Part shown: piece by piece, positions 18,049 to 28,158 of the stretch
Layout of the letters: the number at the start of each line of letters is the position of its first letter
Position numbering within the stretch: position 1 is the first letter of the stretch
Position numbers and translations under genes: made by a program
The notes under the pieces: model-generated
Databases searched by the model: none
Told to the model about the DNA's origin: nothing
Seen by the model: the letters and a program-made list of their open reading frames with translations, nothing else
Source: Mycobacterium sp. IS-1264
GTDB lineage: Bacteria; Actinomycetota; Actinomycetes; Mycobacteriales; Mycobacteriaceae
Direction of reading: 5' to 3'
NCBI RefSeq assembly: GCF_001954195.1
Contig: NZ_MBES01000058.1
Span: 62,001-126,000, forward strand
Length of the DNA stretch: 64,000 bases

Positions 18049-19854
18049 ATGTTCGGCTTCCTGCCTTCGCTTCCCGGCATCGCACGGTGGGGGGACGAGG
18101 TGCGTGCCGTGGCCGGTCGCGTCGATACCGCCCGCCATCACGGCGTGCCCAATGGCTGCGTGCTCGAATTGAATTTGCGCTCGGTGCCGCCGGAAAGCTC
18201 GGGCTTCGACCCGCTGGCGTTCATCACCGGGGGCGGCCGGCCGATGGCGCTGCGTGACGCGGTCGCCGCGATCCACCGGGCCGCCGGGGATTCCCGGGTC
18301 GCGGGGCTGATCGCCCGCGTGCAGCTTGCGGCGGCGCCGCCGGCGGCGGTTCAGGAGCTGCGCGAGGCCGTCGCGGCCTTCACCGCCCGCAAGCCGTCGC
18401 TGGCGTGGGCCGAGACCTATCCGGGGACGCTGTCGTACTATCTGGCTTCGGCATTCGGCGAAGTGTGGATGCAGCCGTCGGGAAGCGTCGGTCTGGTCGG
18501 CTTCGCCAGCAGCGTCACCTTCCTGCGGGACGCGCTCGACAAGGCGGGCATCGAAGCCGAGTTCGTCGCGCGCGGCGAATACAAGTCGGCGATAAACCGA
18601 TACACCGAGGGCGGGTTCACCGACGCCCACCGTGAAGCCGTCACCCGAATGCTGGAAAGTCTGCAAGACCAGGTGTGGCAGGCGGTCGCCGAATCACGCA
18701 GCCTCGATCCTGCCGGGCTCGACGCGCTGGCCGACCGGGCCCCACTGTTGCGCGAGGAGGCCGTCGCCTCCGGTCTGATCGACCGGATCGGCTTCCGCGA
18801 CGAGGCATACGCGCGGATAGCGGAACTGATTGGTGTGGAAGGAATTTCGCCCGAGTCCATCGACTCCGATGAGAACGCTCCGCCGCGGCTCTACCTGTCG
18901 CGGTACGCCGGTGCGGCCCAGTCCAGGTTGGCCCCGGCCTTGCCGCCGATTCCCGGCCGCCGCCCCAAACCCACGCTCGCGCTGGTCACCGTCGCGGGCC
19001 ACATCGTCGACGGGCGCGGCGGGCCCCAATTCCTGCCGTTCGGCGCCTCAGCCGTCGGCGGCGACACCATTGCGGCGGCACTGCGGGAGGCGGCCGCCAA
19101 CGACGCGGTGTCCGCGATCGTACTTCGGGTGGACAGCCCGGGCGGCTCGCTCTTCGCCTCGGAGACCGTCTGGCGCGAGGTGGCGCGGGCCCGCGCACGC
19201 GGCAAACCGGTGGTGGCGTCCATGGGCTCGGTCGCCGCGTCCGGCGGCTACTACATCTCGATGGGTGCCGACGCGATCGTGGCCAGTCCCGGCACGATCA
19301 CCGGGTCCATCGGTGTGTACAGCGGGAAGTTCGTTGTGCGCGATCTGAAGGGGCGGCTGGGGGTGGCCTCGGATACCGTGCGCACCAACGCAAATGCCGA
19401 TGCCTGGTCGATCGACACGCCGTTCACGCCGCAGCAGCGGGCCCATCAGGAGGCCCAGGCGGACCTGGTCTACGCCAACTTCGTGGAGCGGGTGGCCGAG
19501 GGGCGCAAACTGAGCGCCGATGCCGTTGATGCCGTGGCGCGGGGGCGGGTGTGGACCGGCGCCGACGCCCTGGAGCGCGGTCTGGTCGACGAACTCGGCG
19601 GCCTGCGAACCGCCGTGCGCCGGGCCAAGGTCCTGGCCGGCCTGGACGAGGACACCGATGTCCGCATCGTCAGCTACCCGGGCTCGTCGCTACTGGACTT
19701 CGTGCGACCCCGCGCGTCGTCGCAACCGGCCGCGGCGTCGCTGCCGGACGCGCTTGGCGCACTGCTCGGCCGGTCGATTGCCGGCATCCTCGAGGACGCC
19801 GGGCGGACGCTGTCCGGCACACACGTGCTGTGGCCGGGGGAGTGGCGCTTCTAG
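18049..19854 (+). CDS. sppA: Signal peptide peptidase SppA, long (67K) type
   Basis: Serine protease of the S49 family that degrades cleaved signal peptides at the membrane. The 601 residues hold two ClpP-like domains, as in the E. coli long form. The catalytic Lys is Lys179 in [16 protein letters not shown] (N-terminal domain) and the nucleophile Ser398 in [16 protein letters not shown] (C-terminal domain). No obvious N-terminal membrane helix is present in the chosen start, unlike E. coli SppA, so attachment may differ. It corresponds to M. tuberculosis Rv0724. The stop overlaps the convergent methyltransferase by four bases. Confidence 0.93.
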   Translation: MFGFLPSLPGIARWGDEVRAVAGRVDTARHHGVPNGCVLELNLRSVPPESSGFDPLAFITGGGRPMALRDAVAAIHRAAGDSRVAGLIARVQLAAAPPAAVQELREAVAAFTARKPSLAWAETYPGTLSYYLASAFGEVWMQPSGSVGLVGFASSVTFLRDALDKAGIEAEFVARGEYKSAINRYTEGGFTDAHREAVTRMLESLQDQVWQAVAESRSLDPAGLDALADRAPLLREEAVASGLIDRIGFRDEAYARIAELIGVEGISPESIDSDENAPPRLYLSRYAGAAQSRLAPALPPIPGRRPKPTLALVTVAGHIVDGRGGPQFLPFGASAVGGDTIAAALREAAANDAVSAIVLRVDSPGGSLFASETVWREVARARARGKPVVASMGSVAASGGYYISMGADAIVASPGTITGSIGVYSGKFVVRDLKGRLGVASDTVRTNANADAWSIDTPFTPQQRAHQEAQADLVYANFVERVAEGRKLSADAVDAVARGRVWTGADALERGLVDELGGLRTAVRRAKVLAGLDEDTDVRIVSYPGSSLLDFVRPRASSQPAAASLPDALGALLGRSIAGILEDAGRTLSGTHVLWPGEWRF

Positions 19855-20765
19855 CCGGTGAGCCCGCCGCTGATGAAGATGATTTCGCCGAGCGGGTCGT
19901 CGTTTTCGGGAGGGGGGACCTCGATGCCGTTGCGCCGGAACAGTTCGGTGCGCGTGACGCCCTCGACGTCCCACCCAGAGGTCCGCAGATAGTCGACGAC
20001 ATGGTTGCGTTCGCCGGTATAGACCAGCGACGCCATGTCGATGTCGACGCCGTGATCCCGGAAGGTACCGGACATCTCCCGCGCCCGCTCGACGTCGAAA
20101 TCGATGATGCCGGGCACGAATTCGGTGGCGATGGTGCTCCCGGGCGCGCTGAGCGCGGTGATGTTGTCGAACAGCCGATCCTGGGCCTCCGGCGGCAGGT
20201 AGATCAGCAGGCCTTCGGCCAGCCACGCCGTCGGCGCGTTGGTGTCCAGCCCGGCCGCCTTAAGCGCCGCCGGCCAGTCGCCGCGCAGGTCGATGGCGAC
20301 CGTGCGCCGCGTAGCGGTGGGCTGCGCACCGATGCCGGCCAACGTGGTGGTCTTGAACTCGATCACCCGCGGCTGGTCGATCTCGTAGACCACCGTGCCG
20401 CCCGGCCACGGCAGCCGGAAGGCGCGCGAGTCCAATCCGGACGCCAGGATCACCACCTGACGCACGCCCGCGGCGGCGGCGTCGAGGAAGTAGTCGTCGA
20501 AGTACTTGGTGCGCACCGCCATTCCGTCGATCATCGCCTGCATGCGCACCGGCGAGGCGTTCTCGATCGCGTCCAGGTCGAGCTCGCCGTCCATCATCTT
20601 GGTGAACAGGTCTACCCCCACCGCGCGCACCAGTGGTTCGGCGAACGGGTCGTTGATCAAACCGCGCGGATCCTTCGTCGCCATGGCGCGGCCGGCCGCG
20701 ACCATCGTCGCGGTCACGCCCACGCTGGACGCCAGATCCCAGTGGTCGTCGTGCGTGCGTGCCAT
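19851..20765 (-). CDS. LCM-type SAM-dependent methyltransferase, paralogue 1
   Basis: A 304-residue predicted S-adenosylmethionine-dependent methyltransferase of the leucine carboxyl methyltransferase-like group (TIGR00027) that is expanded in mycobacteria. Family features: N-terminal [35 protein letters not shown]-binding [19 protein letters not shown] (about residues 103-121), [31 protein letters not shown]. Substrates of this group are unknown. It is third in a minus-strand run with the genes at 20786 and 21697, 20 bases after the preceding one. Confidence 0.88.
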   Translation of the reverse strand: MARTHDDHWDLASSVGVTATMVAAGRAMATKDPRGLINDPFAEPLVRAVGVDLFTKMMDGELDLDAIENASPVRMQAMIDGMAVRTKYFDDYFLDAAAAGVRQVVILASGLDSRAFRLPWPGGTVVYEIDQPRVIEFKTTTLAGIGAQPTATRRTVAIDLRGDWPAALKAAGLDTNAPTAWLAEGLLIYLPPEAQDRLFDNITALSAPGSTIATEFVPGIIDFDVERAREMSGTFRDHGVDIDMASLVYTGERNHVVDYLRTSGWDVEGVTRTELFRRNGIEVPPPENDDPLGEIIFISGGLTG

Positions 20766-20785
20766 GAGAGAAGCCTAGCTAGGCC

Positions 20786-21700
20786 CTACTTCAGGATGGC
20801 GGCCACGTAGCTCAAGTCGCCGAAGGAGGCCGCCATCGCGTCTTCGGGAAACTCAAACCCGTTGCTAGCGTACAACTCCCGGGCCGGGTGGGCCGTCACC
20901 TGCCATCCGTGGCTGTTCAGGTAGTCGACGACGACGCTGCGCTCGCCGCGATAGAACAGGTCGGCCGCGTTGAGGTTGAAACCGAAGCGCTGCCAGCGCT
21001 CGGAGATGCGCTGCAACCGCTCGTCGGTAAACGCGTTCGGGTCCGGGACGTGTTCGGTGGCCAGCCGGCTGCCCGGCGCGCTCAGCGCGGTGATGTTGTC
21101 GAACAGTCGATCCTGGGCGTCCGGGGGTAGGTAGGGCAACAGGCCTTCGGCGCTCCACGCGGTCGGCTGCCCGACGTCAAAACCGCTCTCCCGCAACGCC
21201 GCGGGCCAGTCGTCCCGCAGGTCGATGCTGACGGCACGGCGTTCGGCGGTCGGGTCGGCGCCCAGGCCGGCCAGCGTGTCGGTCTTGAAGGCGATGACCT
21301 GCGGCTGGTCGATCTCGTAGACCACCGTGCCCGCCGGCCACGGCAGTCGGTAGGCCCTGGTGTCCAGACCGGAAGCCAGGATGACCGCCTGTCGCACACC
21401 GTCATTGGTGGCGCCGGTGAAGAAGTCGTCGAAAAACCTGGTGCGCACCGCGATCTGCTCGCGCCGCGCCTTGCGGTTGAACAGCGGGTCGTCCTCGAAA
21501 TCGAGCTCGCCGTCGATGATGCGGACGAACGGATCCAACCCCACGGCGCGGACCAGGGGATCGGCCAGTGGATCGTCGAGCAGCGCATCGGGCCCCTGCG
21601 ACGCCACGGCGCGGGACGCGGCGACCATGGTCGCGGTCGCTCCCACGCTGTGCGCCGGTCCCCAGCTATCGCCGTCGGTGCGTCCAGAGCCGACTGTCAT
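20786..21700 (-). CDS. LCM-type SAM-dependent methyltransferase, paralogue 2
   Basis: A 304-residue paralogue of the previous gene. The usual [14 protein letters not shown] opening is changed to [20 protein letters not shown]; the remaining motifs are intact: [66 protein letters not shown]. Its ATG overlaps the stop of paralogue 3 by four bases, so the genes form an operon. Substrate unknown. Confidence 0.87.
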   Translation of the reverse strand: MTVGSGRTDGDSWGPAHSVGATATMVAASRAVASQGPDALLDDPLADPLVRAVGLDPFVRIIDGELDFEDDPLFNRKARREQIAVRTRFFDDFFTGATNDGVRQAVILASGLDTRAYRLPWPAGTVVYEIDQPQVIAFKTDTLAGLGADPTAERRAVSIDLRDDWPAALRESGFDVGQPTAWSAEGLLPYLPPDAQDRLFDNITALSAPGSRLATEHVPDPNAFTDERLQRISERWQRFGFNLNAADLFYRGERSVVVDYLNSHGWQVTAHPARELYASNGFEFPEDAMAASFGDLSYVAAILK

Positions 21701-22650
21701 TTCAGGTATCCGCTCACGTAAACCATGTCGCCCATGCGCGTGTCGTCGTCCTCGAAGGGTGGAAGTCCGTTGTCCGCGAACAGCTCTCGGATGCTGATCC
21801 CGTTCAGTTCCCAGCCATGATCGGCCAGGTAGGGAGCCGCTTCGTTGCGCTCACCAAAGTAGACAAGCCCCGCCATGTCGAGATCGAAACCGTGCGCACG
21901 CCAGCGCTCGGAGATGCGTTGCATGCGTTCCTTCAACTTCTCCTCGTCCCCGGGCTGCGGGTTGGGCGCGCTCTCGGTGGCGAACCGGCTTCCCGGCGCG
22001 CTGAGTTCGGTGATGGTGTCCAGCAGGCGGTCCTGCGCCTCGGGCGGCAGGTAGCCGAGCAGACCCTCGGCGCTCCACGCGGTCGGGCGGGCCGGGTCGA
22101 ATCCGGCGGCGCGCAGCGCGGCGGGCCAGTCGTCGCGCAGATCGACCGCGACCGTTCGCCGCTCGGCGGTGGGCGTGGCGCCCAGCTCGGCCAGCGTGCG
22201 GGTCTTGAATTCGATGACCTGCGGCTGGTCGACCTCGTAGACGACGGTCCCGGCCGGCCACGGCAGCCGGTACGCGCGCGAATCCAGCCCCGAGGCCAGG
22301 ATCACGACCTGCTCGATACCCGCGTTCGTCGCGTCGATGAAGAACTCGTCGAAGAACTTGGTGCGCACGGCCATGTTGTCGGCCATCCGCGACATGGCCC
22401 CGGGGGATCCCCCAGATTCAGCGGTGCCGTCGTGCACGTCGTTGAGCTCGCCGGGGCTCACCTCGCCGGTCGCCAGCCGGGTGAGCAGGTCCACGCCGAC
22501 CGCTCTGACCAGCGGCTCCGCGTAAGGGTCGTCGATCAGTGGGCGCTCGTCCCGGCTGGCCACAGCCCGGGCCGCCGCGACCATCGTCGCGGTCACGCCG
22601 ACGCTGGACGCCAGGTCCCAGGTGTCGCCCTCATACCTCGTGGAAGTCAT
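21697..22650 (-). CDS. LCM-type SAM-dependent methyltransferase, paralogue 3
   Basis: A 317-residue paralogue, first in the three-gene operon. Motifs as in its relatives: [86 protein letters not shown]. It is longer because of an insertion around residues 64-78 ([15 protein letters not shown]). A conserved AT-rich element 32 bases upstream is shared with the methyltransferase gene at 35182. Substrate unknown. Confidence 0.88.
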   Translation of the reverse strand: MTSTRYEGDTWDLASSVGVTATMVAAARAVASRDERPLIDDPYAEPLVRAVGVDLLTRLATGEVSPGELNDVHDGTAESGGSPGAMSRMADNMAVRTKFFDEFFIDATNAGIEQVVILASGLDSRAYRLPWPAGTVVYEVDQPQVIEFKTRTLAELGATPTAERRTVAVDLRDDWPAALRAAGFDPARPTAWSAEGLLGYLPPEAQDRLLDTITELSAPGSRFATESAPNPQPGDEEKLKERMQRISERWRAHGFDLDMAGLVYFGERNEAAPYLADHGWELNGISIRELFADNGLPPFEDDDTRMGDMVYVSGYLK

Positions 22651-22681
22651 GTTCTCCCCTACCCGGAAATAGTCCGTCTAA

Positions 22682-22704
22682 TATTTAGCCAATATAACAA
22701 GCGC
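22682..22704 (-). promoter_or_regulatory. AT-rich element shared upstream of two methyltransferase operons
   Basis: On the plus strand it begins TATTTAGCCAAT and continues to AACAAGC; the site at 36107-36129 begins TATTTAGCAAAT and continues to AACGAGC. About 17 of 21 positions agree, although the flanking intergenic DNA does not. Both lie just upstream of minus-strand LCM-type methyltransferase genes and read CTAAATA towards the gene, so a promoter or operator is likely. Confidence 0.5.
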
Positions 22705-22746
22705 CAACCACTGTACGCCTATTCCATTTCGCGGCAACCTTGACGG

Positions 22747-23523
22747 ATGGCATACGCGGCAGCGGGTAAACGGGTGCTCATCACCGGCGCGTCGTCGGGT
22801 CTGGGGGCGGCCCTGGCGCGACGGCTCGCCGCCCGCGAAGCGGTGGTGGGACTGATCGCCCGCCGCCGGGATCGCCTCGACGAGGTGCTGGCCGACTGCC
22901 GGCGCAGCGCGCCGGAATCGGTGATGTGGGTGGCCGACCTGGCCGACACCGCCGCCCTGGGCGAGCTGGCGCGGCGTGTGTGGGACGGACTCGGCGGCAT
23001 CGACGTGCTGATCAACAACGCCGCGATGCCGAAGCGCCGGCCCGTCATCGACCTGGATCCGGACGAGGTGGAGAACGTCATGCGGGTCAACTTCTTTGCG
23101 CCGATGCGTCTGATGCTGGCGCTGCTGCCGCGGATGCTGGCGCGCGGCTCGGGCCTGATCGTCAACGTGTCCAGTGTCGGCGGCCGGCTCGGCATCATTC
23201 ACGAAACCGCCTATTGTGCAAGCAAATTCGCGTTGTGCGGCTGGAGCGAGGCGATGGCCGTGGACCTCTACGGCAGCGGCGTCGCGGTGAAGCTCATCGA
23301 GCCCGGCCCGGTCGACACCGAGATCTGGGATCACCCGGGCAGCGAGGAGCCGCTCTACCAGGGGCCCAAGGTGCCCGCCGACGAGGTGGCCGAAGGCATC
23401 ATCGACGCCCTGGGCAGCGACACGTTCGAGCACTACGTTCCGGACATGAAGGCCGTCGTGGACGCCAAGAACGCCGACCTCGATGCGTTCATTGCGGGCA
23501 CGGCCGCGATGGCGCCGCGGTGA
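22747..23523 (+). CDS. Short-chain dehydrogenase/reductase
   Basis: A 258-residue classical SDR, an NAD(P)-dependent oxidoreductase. The cofactor motif TGASSGLG is at residues 14-21, NNAA follows GGIDVLIN, the catalytic Ser lies in NVSSVGG and the YxxxK pair in YCASK. The end of the protein (FEHYVPDMKAVVDAKNADLD) is specific to a mycobacterial subgroup. Its TGA overlaps the GTG of the alcohol dehydrogenase-like gene, so the two probably act together. Substrate unknown. Confidence 0.87.
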   Translation: MAYAAAGKRVLITGASSGLGAALARRLAAREAVVGLIARRRDRLDEVLADCRRSAPESVMWVADLADTAALGELARRVWDGLGGIDVLINNAAMPKRRPVIDLDPDEVENVMRVNFFAPMRLMLALLPRMLARGSGLIVNVSSVGGRLGIIHETAYCASKFALCGWSEAMAVDLYGSGVAVKLIEPGPVDTEIWDHPGSEEPLYQGPKVPADEVAEGIIDALGSDTFEHYVPDMKAVVDAKNADLDAFIAGTAAMAPR

Positions 23524-24734
23524 AGGCGCTCGTCTACGGCGTCGCGCCGGAGGCGTCGCCCGGACCTGAGGACGCACTGACCCACAGCCCGGTCGCACTG
23601 CAGGAGATCGCGGATCCGCAACTGCCGCATCAGGATTGGGTGCTCACCCGTCCCCGCCTGACCGGCATCTGCGGTTCGGACTCCAAGCAGATCCTGATGG
23701 ACTTCGGCGAGGACGACGTCGACAACGCCATGGCCGCGTTCTGTTCCTTCCCTCAGGTCATGGGCCACGAGGTGGTCGCCGACGTGGTCGCCGTGGGGCC
23801 CAAGGCGCGCGGGCTGGAGATCGGGCAGCGCGTCGTGCTGAACCCGTGGCTGTCCTGCGGGCCGCGCGGCATCGAACCGCCCTGCCCGGCCTGCGAAAGC
23901 GGCGACTACAGCCTGTGCTGGAGCTTCACCGACGGCGACATCAAGCCCGGCATCCACACCGGGGTGTCCGCCGATGTCACCGGTGGATACGCCGAGCTGA
24001 TGCCCGCCCACGACAGCATGCTGTTCGGCGTTCCCGACTCGATTCCCGACGAGCTGGCCGTGTTCGCCGACCCGTTTTCGGTGTCCCTGCACGCGATCAC
24101 CCGCCACCCGCCGCCCCGCGCGGGCCGCGTGCTCGTCTACGGGGCCGGCTCGCTGGGGTTGTGCGCGGTCGCGATCCTGCGGGCGCTGTATCCCGAGGTG
24201 GCCGTCGCCGTGGTGGCGCGCTTCGATGCCCAGGCGCAGTTGGCCCGGCGGTTCGGGGCCGCCAAAGTGCTCGCACACGAACCGCGCCTGGCCGTCATCG
24301 AAGAGCTCGTGGCCTGGGGCGGTGGCCGGCTGCGCCAACCGCTGCAGGGCCTGCCCATGGCCTACCCGGGACCGATCGACGTCGTCTACGACACCGTCGG
24401 CAAGCCCGAGACGTTCGAGGTCGGGGTGCGGGTCCTGCGCTCGCGGGGGACGCTGGTGAAGGCCGGCGTGCACGCGCCCGGCCGGTGGGAGTGGAGTCCG
24501 TTGTATTTCAAGGAGATCAGCTGGGTCGGGTCCAACGCCTTCGGGATCGAGGAGGTCGAAGGCCGGCGTCAGCACGCGATCGCGCACTACCTCGACCTGG
24601 TCCACGCCGGCCGGGTGGACCTGGGGCCCATGCTGACCCACACGTTCCGGCTCGAGCAGTGGCGCGACGCGTTCCTCGCGATCGCTAACCAGGGCCAGAG
24701 CGGCGCCGTCAAGGTCGCATTCGACCAGCGCTAG
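23520..24734 (+). CDS. Zinc-type alcohol dehydrogenase-like oxidoreductase
   Basis: A 404-residue medium-chain dehydrogenase. The catalytic zinc region includes GICGSDSKQ (Cys39 area) and GHEVV; a structural-zinc-like Cys cluster follows (LSCGPRGIEPPCPACESGDY). The Rossmann motif is VLVYGAGSLGLCAVAILRAL. The frame is open far upstream, but GTG 23520, overlapping the SDR stop (four-base overlap), gives the proper N-terminus (VKALVYGVAP). The end overlaps the convergent gene at 24731 by four bases. The substrate is not predictable; the extra 40-50 residues near the zinc lobe set it apart from simple alcohol dehydrogenases. Confidence 0.85.
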   Translation: MKALVYGVAPEASPGPEDALTHSPVALQEIADPQLPHQDWVLTRPRLTGICGSDSKQILMDFGEDDVDNAMAAFCSFPQVMGHEVVADVVAVGPKARGLEIGQRVVLNPWLSCGPRGIEPPCPACESGDYSLCWSFTDGDIKPGIHTGVSADVTGGYAELMPAHDSMLFGVPDSIPDELAVFADPFSVSLHAITRHPPPRAGRVLVYGAGSLGLCAVAILRALYPEVAVAVVARFDAQAQLARRFGAAKVLAHEPRLAVIEELVAWGGGRLRQPLQGLPMAYPGPIDVVYDTVGKPETFEVGVRVLRSRGTLVKAGVHAPGRWEWSPLYFKEISWVGSNAFGIEEVEGRRQHAIAHYLDLVHAGRVDLGPMLTHTFRLEQWRDAFLAIANQGQSGAVKVAFDQR

Positions 24735-25765
24735 ACCAGCGCGCCCGGGGATCCGGTGATGGGCAAGTCAATCGGGGTGATGACGTCCGGTCGTGCGTCG
24801 CACAGGAACGGGATGGCGTTGACGGCCGCGACCGCGGTGCTGTCCATCAACACGGTCATGACGTCCTCTCCAGGGTGGCCGAACCGGATCGTCGCGTCGA
24901 CATGTGGCTCGCCTTCGATCACCACGCTAAAACCCTTGGGGTCGGTCCACTTTGGCTCGAGCGCGTCGTCGCTCATGGTCCAGCAGATGGCCAGCTCGAC
25001 CACCGGGCGACCGCCGCGATAGCCGCGATAGGTACGCCGTTGGCCCCCGGCGGTGCCCGCGGCGTAGTCCACCCAGCCCAGATTCAGATCCCGGGTCAGC
25101 ACCGCGGGCTCGACGAATGCCTCCTTGGAGTCGAGCTCGGTACCCAGCATCGTGGCGATCATGTCCAGCGTCTCGAAGTAGCCGAGGCCGTATCGTTGCT
25201 TCTCCGGGTCGAGGTGGGTCACCGGCTCACGCGGCGGTTTGCCGAATCCGAGCACCTTCCACACGTCTTGCACGGGATAGGTTGTGCAGTCCAGCGTTTC
25301 GACGAGCTTGACGCTGCGCACCCGCGGGCAGGCGCCGGTCAGGAAGCCGGCGACGACGTTGATGAAGCCGGGCTCGAATCCCGTTCCCAGGAACGTGGAT
25401 TGGCCCTGTCGCGCCGCCTCTTCGAGCGCCGGGAGTTCGACCGGGTGATGGGTGCCGGTCACGAAGTCGCCCGTGGTGACGACGTTGATGCCGCGGCGCA
25501 GCATCGTTTCCACCAAGTCGTAGTCGATGGCACGCGGCATGTAGTTCACGCAGTCCGGCGCGAGATCGAGCAACGCGTCGACATCGCTCGTCGCGGTGAC
25601 TCCCGTCGGGGGTCGATCCGCGAGCACGCCCGCGTCGCGGCCCACTTTGTCCGCGCCCAGGGCGTGTACGCCCACCACGTCGAAGTCGTCACGGTCGAGC
25701 AGGATGCCGAGCGCTCGGCTGCCGATGTTGCCGGTGGACCACTGGACTACCCGGTATGGCGCCAT
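24731..25765 (-). CDS. Dihydrodipicolinate reductase-like oxidoreductase
   Basis: A 344-residue NAD(P)-binding protein of the group annotated as dihydrodipicolinate reductase-like or amine dehydrogenase-like in actinobacteria. The N-terminal Rossmann motif is VVQWSTGNIGSRALGILLD (GxxGxxG variant). Further recognisable parts are DCVNYMPRAIDYD, GINVVTTGDFVTGTHHP and FLGTGFEPGFINVVAG. It is too long and too different to be the true lysine-pathway DapB. The actual reaction is unknown. Confidence 0.78.
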   Translation of the reverse strand: MAPYRVVQWSTGNIGSRALGILLDRDDFDVVGVHALGADKVGRDAGVLADRPPTGVTATSDVDALLDLAPDCVNYMPRAIDYDLVETMLRRGINVVTTGDFVTGTHHPVELPALEEAARQGQSTFLGTGFEPGFINVVAGFLTGACPRVRSVKLVETLDCTTYPVQDVWKVLGFGKPPREPVTHLDPEKQRYGLGYFETLDMIATMLGTELDSKEAFVEPAVLTRDLNLGWVDYAAGTAGGQRRTYRGYRGGRPVVELAICWTMSDDALEPKWTDPKGFSVVIEGEPHVDATIRFGHPGEDVMTVLMDSTAVAAVNAIPFLCDARPDVITPIDLPITGSPGALV

Positions 25766-25891
25766 GGCTCACCGTAACTGTTGACTACGTCCAACCGCAG
25801 TCGCAGCGACTGGCTGATCTCACAGTCAGCGCGATTTCCCAGTTACGGAGTTGTCGACTCGCCGGGAGGCGCAGACTTTCGGACCCAGAAG

Positions 25892-26116
25892 TTACCCACA
25901 AACTTGGCCCATCTGCCCGTCAGTGGGGCTCGCCCCCTCGCAATGGCCCAAATGGTATCTGCGCACGGCGTTAGATTTGTCGAGGCAAGCCTGATGGCCA
26001 GCGGGTTCGGTGATGCTGGCACAGGGATCGTCGGCGCGTGCTTGTGCTGGTGGCATGCAGAGGGGTGCCAGTGTTATGGCTGCTGCCGCCGCCACGCCCG
26101 TTATTGCCCGCTTCAT
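25892..26116 (-). CDS. Small secreted cysteine-containing protein
   Basis: A 74-residue predicted secreted protein. ATG 26116 has AGGGAAGA upstream and gives a clean signal peptide (KRAITGVAAAAAITLAPLC) with likely cleavage after AQARA, leaving about 45 residues with four Cys (DDPCASIT, HQACLDK, LGHCEG, GQVCG), which could form two disulfides. The frame is open further upstream but without a signal-like start. No family recognised. Flanks are 126 and 232 bases of non-coding DNA. Confidence 0.65.
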   Translation of the reverse strand: MKRAITGVAAAAAITLAPLCMPPAQARADDPCASITEPAGHQACLDKSNAVRRYHLGHCEGASPTDGQMGQVCG

Positions 26117-26289
26117 CAGTTCTTCCCTTTCTGACCCCAATGGGCGCAGTGCGACAGAGCATCTGGAGTGGTGACAGTAACGGCGTATTAGTTTCGGCAA
26201 GTTGCGTCGATGTGAAGACTTTGGGACGCTCGCGGCGTTTCGCGCGCATCGGGTTCAGGGTCAACCGGGAAGCCGTGCTTGAGCGTAGA

Positions 26290-26336
26290 CGAACATTGTT
26301 CTAATCTGAATACTGTTCGAAACCGAACGCTGTTCG
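26290..26336 (+). promoter_or_regulatory. Three phased operator repeats upstream of tetR-P450
   Basis: Three related dyads: CGAACATTGTTC (26290-26301), GAATACTGTTCG (26308-26319) and CGAACGCTGTTCG (26324-26336). The GTTC halves recur every 17 bases (26298, 26315, 26332). They end 12 bases before the TetR start codon, an arrangement expected for autoregulation by the TetR protein. Confidence 0.65.
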
Positions 26337-26348
26337 AAAGGGGCGCAT

Positions 26349-26918
26349 GTGACGGCGGTGTCCAATGCGCCGGTGCTTCGCTACGGGGCCCTGGACCGGG
26401 CCCACCTGACGAAGCACCTGCTGCGCCTGGCCAAGCGAGTGGGCGTCAGCCGGGTCACGATGCGCGAGCTGGCAGCGGAGGCCGGCACGGCGGCCTCGTC
26501 GGTGTACTACCACGTTCGCGACAAGCGGGAACTGCTCGATCTGCTGATCGAAGCGGTGCTCGCACAGATCGAGGTTCCGGAGGAAGGCGACTGGGAAGCA
26601 CGTTTGATCGCGCTCTATGCCAGCGCGTGGAAGGTACTGGTCGGCGTGCCCGGGATCGCGGCTCTGCTGCAGGAGCATCCGCACACCACCGCGGCCACCG
26701 CGATGGATCTCGCCTCTCGCGAAATTCTGCGCGAATCCGGCTTGACTGCCGAGCATTTCGAGGCGGCGCACGCGGCGTTGTACATCCACCTACTGGGATC
26801 CGTGCAACTCGAGCACACGCGCCGCGCGGGTGGCGCTGCCCGCGGGGTCGACGACAAGGCGTTTACGTACGGATTGCGCCTCATCATGGCGGGCCTGCGC
26901 GGCGAGCTCGAGAAGTGA
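26349..26918 (+). CDS. TetR-family transcriptional regulator
   Basis: A 189-residue TetR-type repressor. The N-terminal helix-turn-helix spans about residues 17-60 (LTKHLLRLAKRVGVSRVTMR, ELAAEAGTAASSVYYHVRDK), followed by an all-helical ligand-binding domain. Start is GTG 26349 with AAAGGGG upstream. It precedes the P450 gene by seven bases in the same direction, and three operator-like dyads lie upstream, so it probably controls its own operon in response to a P450 substrate. Confidence 0.87.
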   Translation: MTAVSNAPVLRYGALDRAHLTKHLLRLAKRVGVSRVTMRELAAEAGTAASSVYYHVRDKRELLDLLIEAVLAQIEVPEEGDWEARLIALYASAWKVLVGVPGIAALLQEHPHTTAATAMDLASREILRESGLTAEHFEAAHAALYIHLLGSVQLEHTRRAGGAARGVDDKAFTYGLRLIMAGLRGELEK

Positions 26919-26925
26919 AGCGCAC

Positions 26926-28158
26926 ATGACAGACACGGCAATCGATCTCGCCGAGCCCTCAGTGTGGGCCTCGCGCTTTCCCGACGACATGTTCGCCGAG
27001 TTGCGCGCCAGCACGCCGGTGTTTCATCAGCATCTCACCGACCGCGTCAGATCCACTGTGGGCCGCGAGTTTTGGGTGTGCACGAAACATGCCGATGTCG
27101 CGCGAGTGCACCGCGATCACGAGTCGTTTACGGCGACCCGCGGACCGCTGATTCAGGACGTAGCGCTGTTCGATTCCTATCCGGCGATCGTGAGCATGGA
27201 CCCGCCGGATCACACGATTCGGCGCAAGGTCATTGCCCGCGCGTTCACCCGACGCGCGGTGGCCAAGTTGGAGGAAGGCATCCGGGCTCGGGCCAAGACC
27301 ATGGCCGCTGCCCTGCGTGAGGCCGGCGGTGGTGAGTTCGTCGATCTGGCTGCGGGATTGCCAATCTCGGTGATCGGCGACATCGTCGGGATTCCCGATT
27401 CCGACCGCCCGCATGTATTCGGCTTGATCGACCGGGTGTTGAAGACTGCCGGCGCGCAGATGTCCGTGCCCGACGGGGATGACTTGCTCCCGTTCATGGA
27501 GCTGTTCCAGTACGCCAGCTCGCTGACCGCTCACAAGCGTGACCATCCCGTGGACGACATATGGAGTGCGTTGTGCACCACGGAGATCACGGAAGAATCG
27601 GGCGAGAGCTTTTTGCTGCCCTCCAATGAACTCGAAATCTTCTTCTTCATCCTCGGCTTGGCCGGCGCCGACACGACTCGAAACGCGCTGTGCGACGGCA
27701 TGCGCGCCTTCGCGGCCAATCCGGACCAGATCGCAGTCTATCGATCCGACCCGGATGCGCGGCGGACGGCGGTCGAGGAGGTGATCCGTTATTCCACGCC
27801 GATCATGTTCTGGGTGCGTGGAGCAACCATGAATGTCATGATCGGCGACGTCCTGATCCCCGAGGGTGCGCGCGTGGTCACGATGTTGCGCTCGGCCAAC
27901 CGCGACGAAGACGTCTTCGAGGATCCATACCGGTTCGACATTCGCCGCGATCCCAACCCCCACCAGTCCTTCGGCGGGGGCGGCGCTCATCACTGTCTCG
28001 GTGCGATGCTTGCGCGGGCGGAAATCCGGGCCGCCCTCGACGAGATCTTGCTCAACACCGGCGCCATCGAAGTCGGGGAGCCGAGGCTAACGCTCCCCGA
28101 TCTCTGCAACAACATGACCGTATACGAATCGCTCCCGGTCAGTCTGGGCCAGCGCTAG
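26926..28158 (+). CDS. Cytochrome P450
   Basis: A 410-residue soluble bacterial P450 monooxygenase. The I-helix oxygen motif is LAGADTTRNAL, the K-helix ExxR is EEVIR, and the haem loop FGGGGAHHCLG places the thiolate ligand at Cys357. MDPPDHTIRRKVIARAFT in the C-helix region is typical of the CYP125/142-like steroid or fatty-acid group of mycobacteria, but I cannot assign a CYP number. The frame is open upstream into tetR; ATG 26926 gives the expected N-terminus. No ferredoxin gene is adjacent. The end overlaps the convergent methyltransferase by four bases. Confidence 0.9.
   Translation: MTDTAIDLAEPSVWASRFPDDMFAELRASTPVFHQHLTDRVRSTVGREFWVCTKHADVARVHRDHESFTATRGPLIQDVALFDSYPAIVSMDPPDHTIRRKVIARAFTRRAVAKLEEGIRARAKTMAAALREAGGGEFVDLAAGLPISVIGDIVGIPDSDRPHVFGLIDRVLKTAGAQMSVPDGDDLLPFMELFQYASSLTAHKRDHPVDDIWSALCTTEITEESGESFLLPSNELEIFFFILGLAGADTTRNALCDGMRAFAANPDQIAVYRSDPDARRTAVEEVIRYSTPIMFWVRGATMNVMIGDVLIPEGARVVTMLRSANRDEDVFEDPYRFDIRRDPNPHQSFGGGGAHHCLGAMLARAEIRAALDEILLNTGAIEVGEPRLTLPDLCNNMTVYESLPVSLGQR

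Noticed and set aside
19551..20810. A 419-codon plus-strand frame running from sppA into the methyltransferases
   Set aside because: It lies in another frame of sppA and antisense to a conserved methyltransferase; no recognisable domain.
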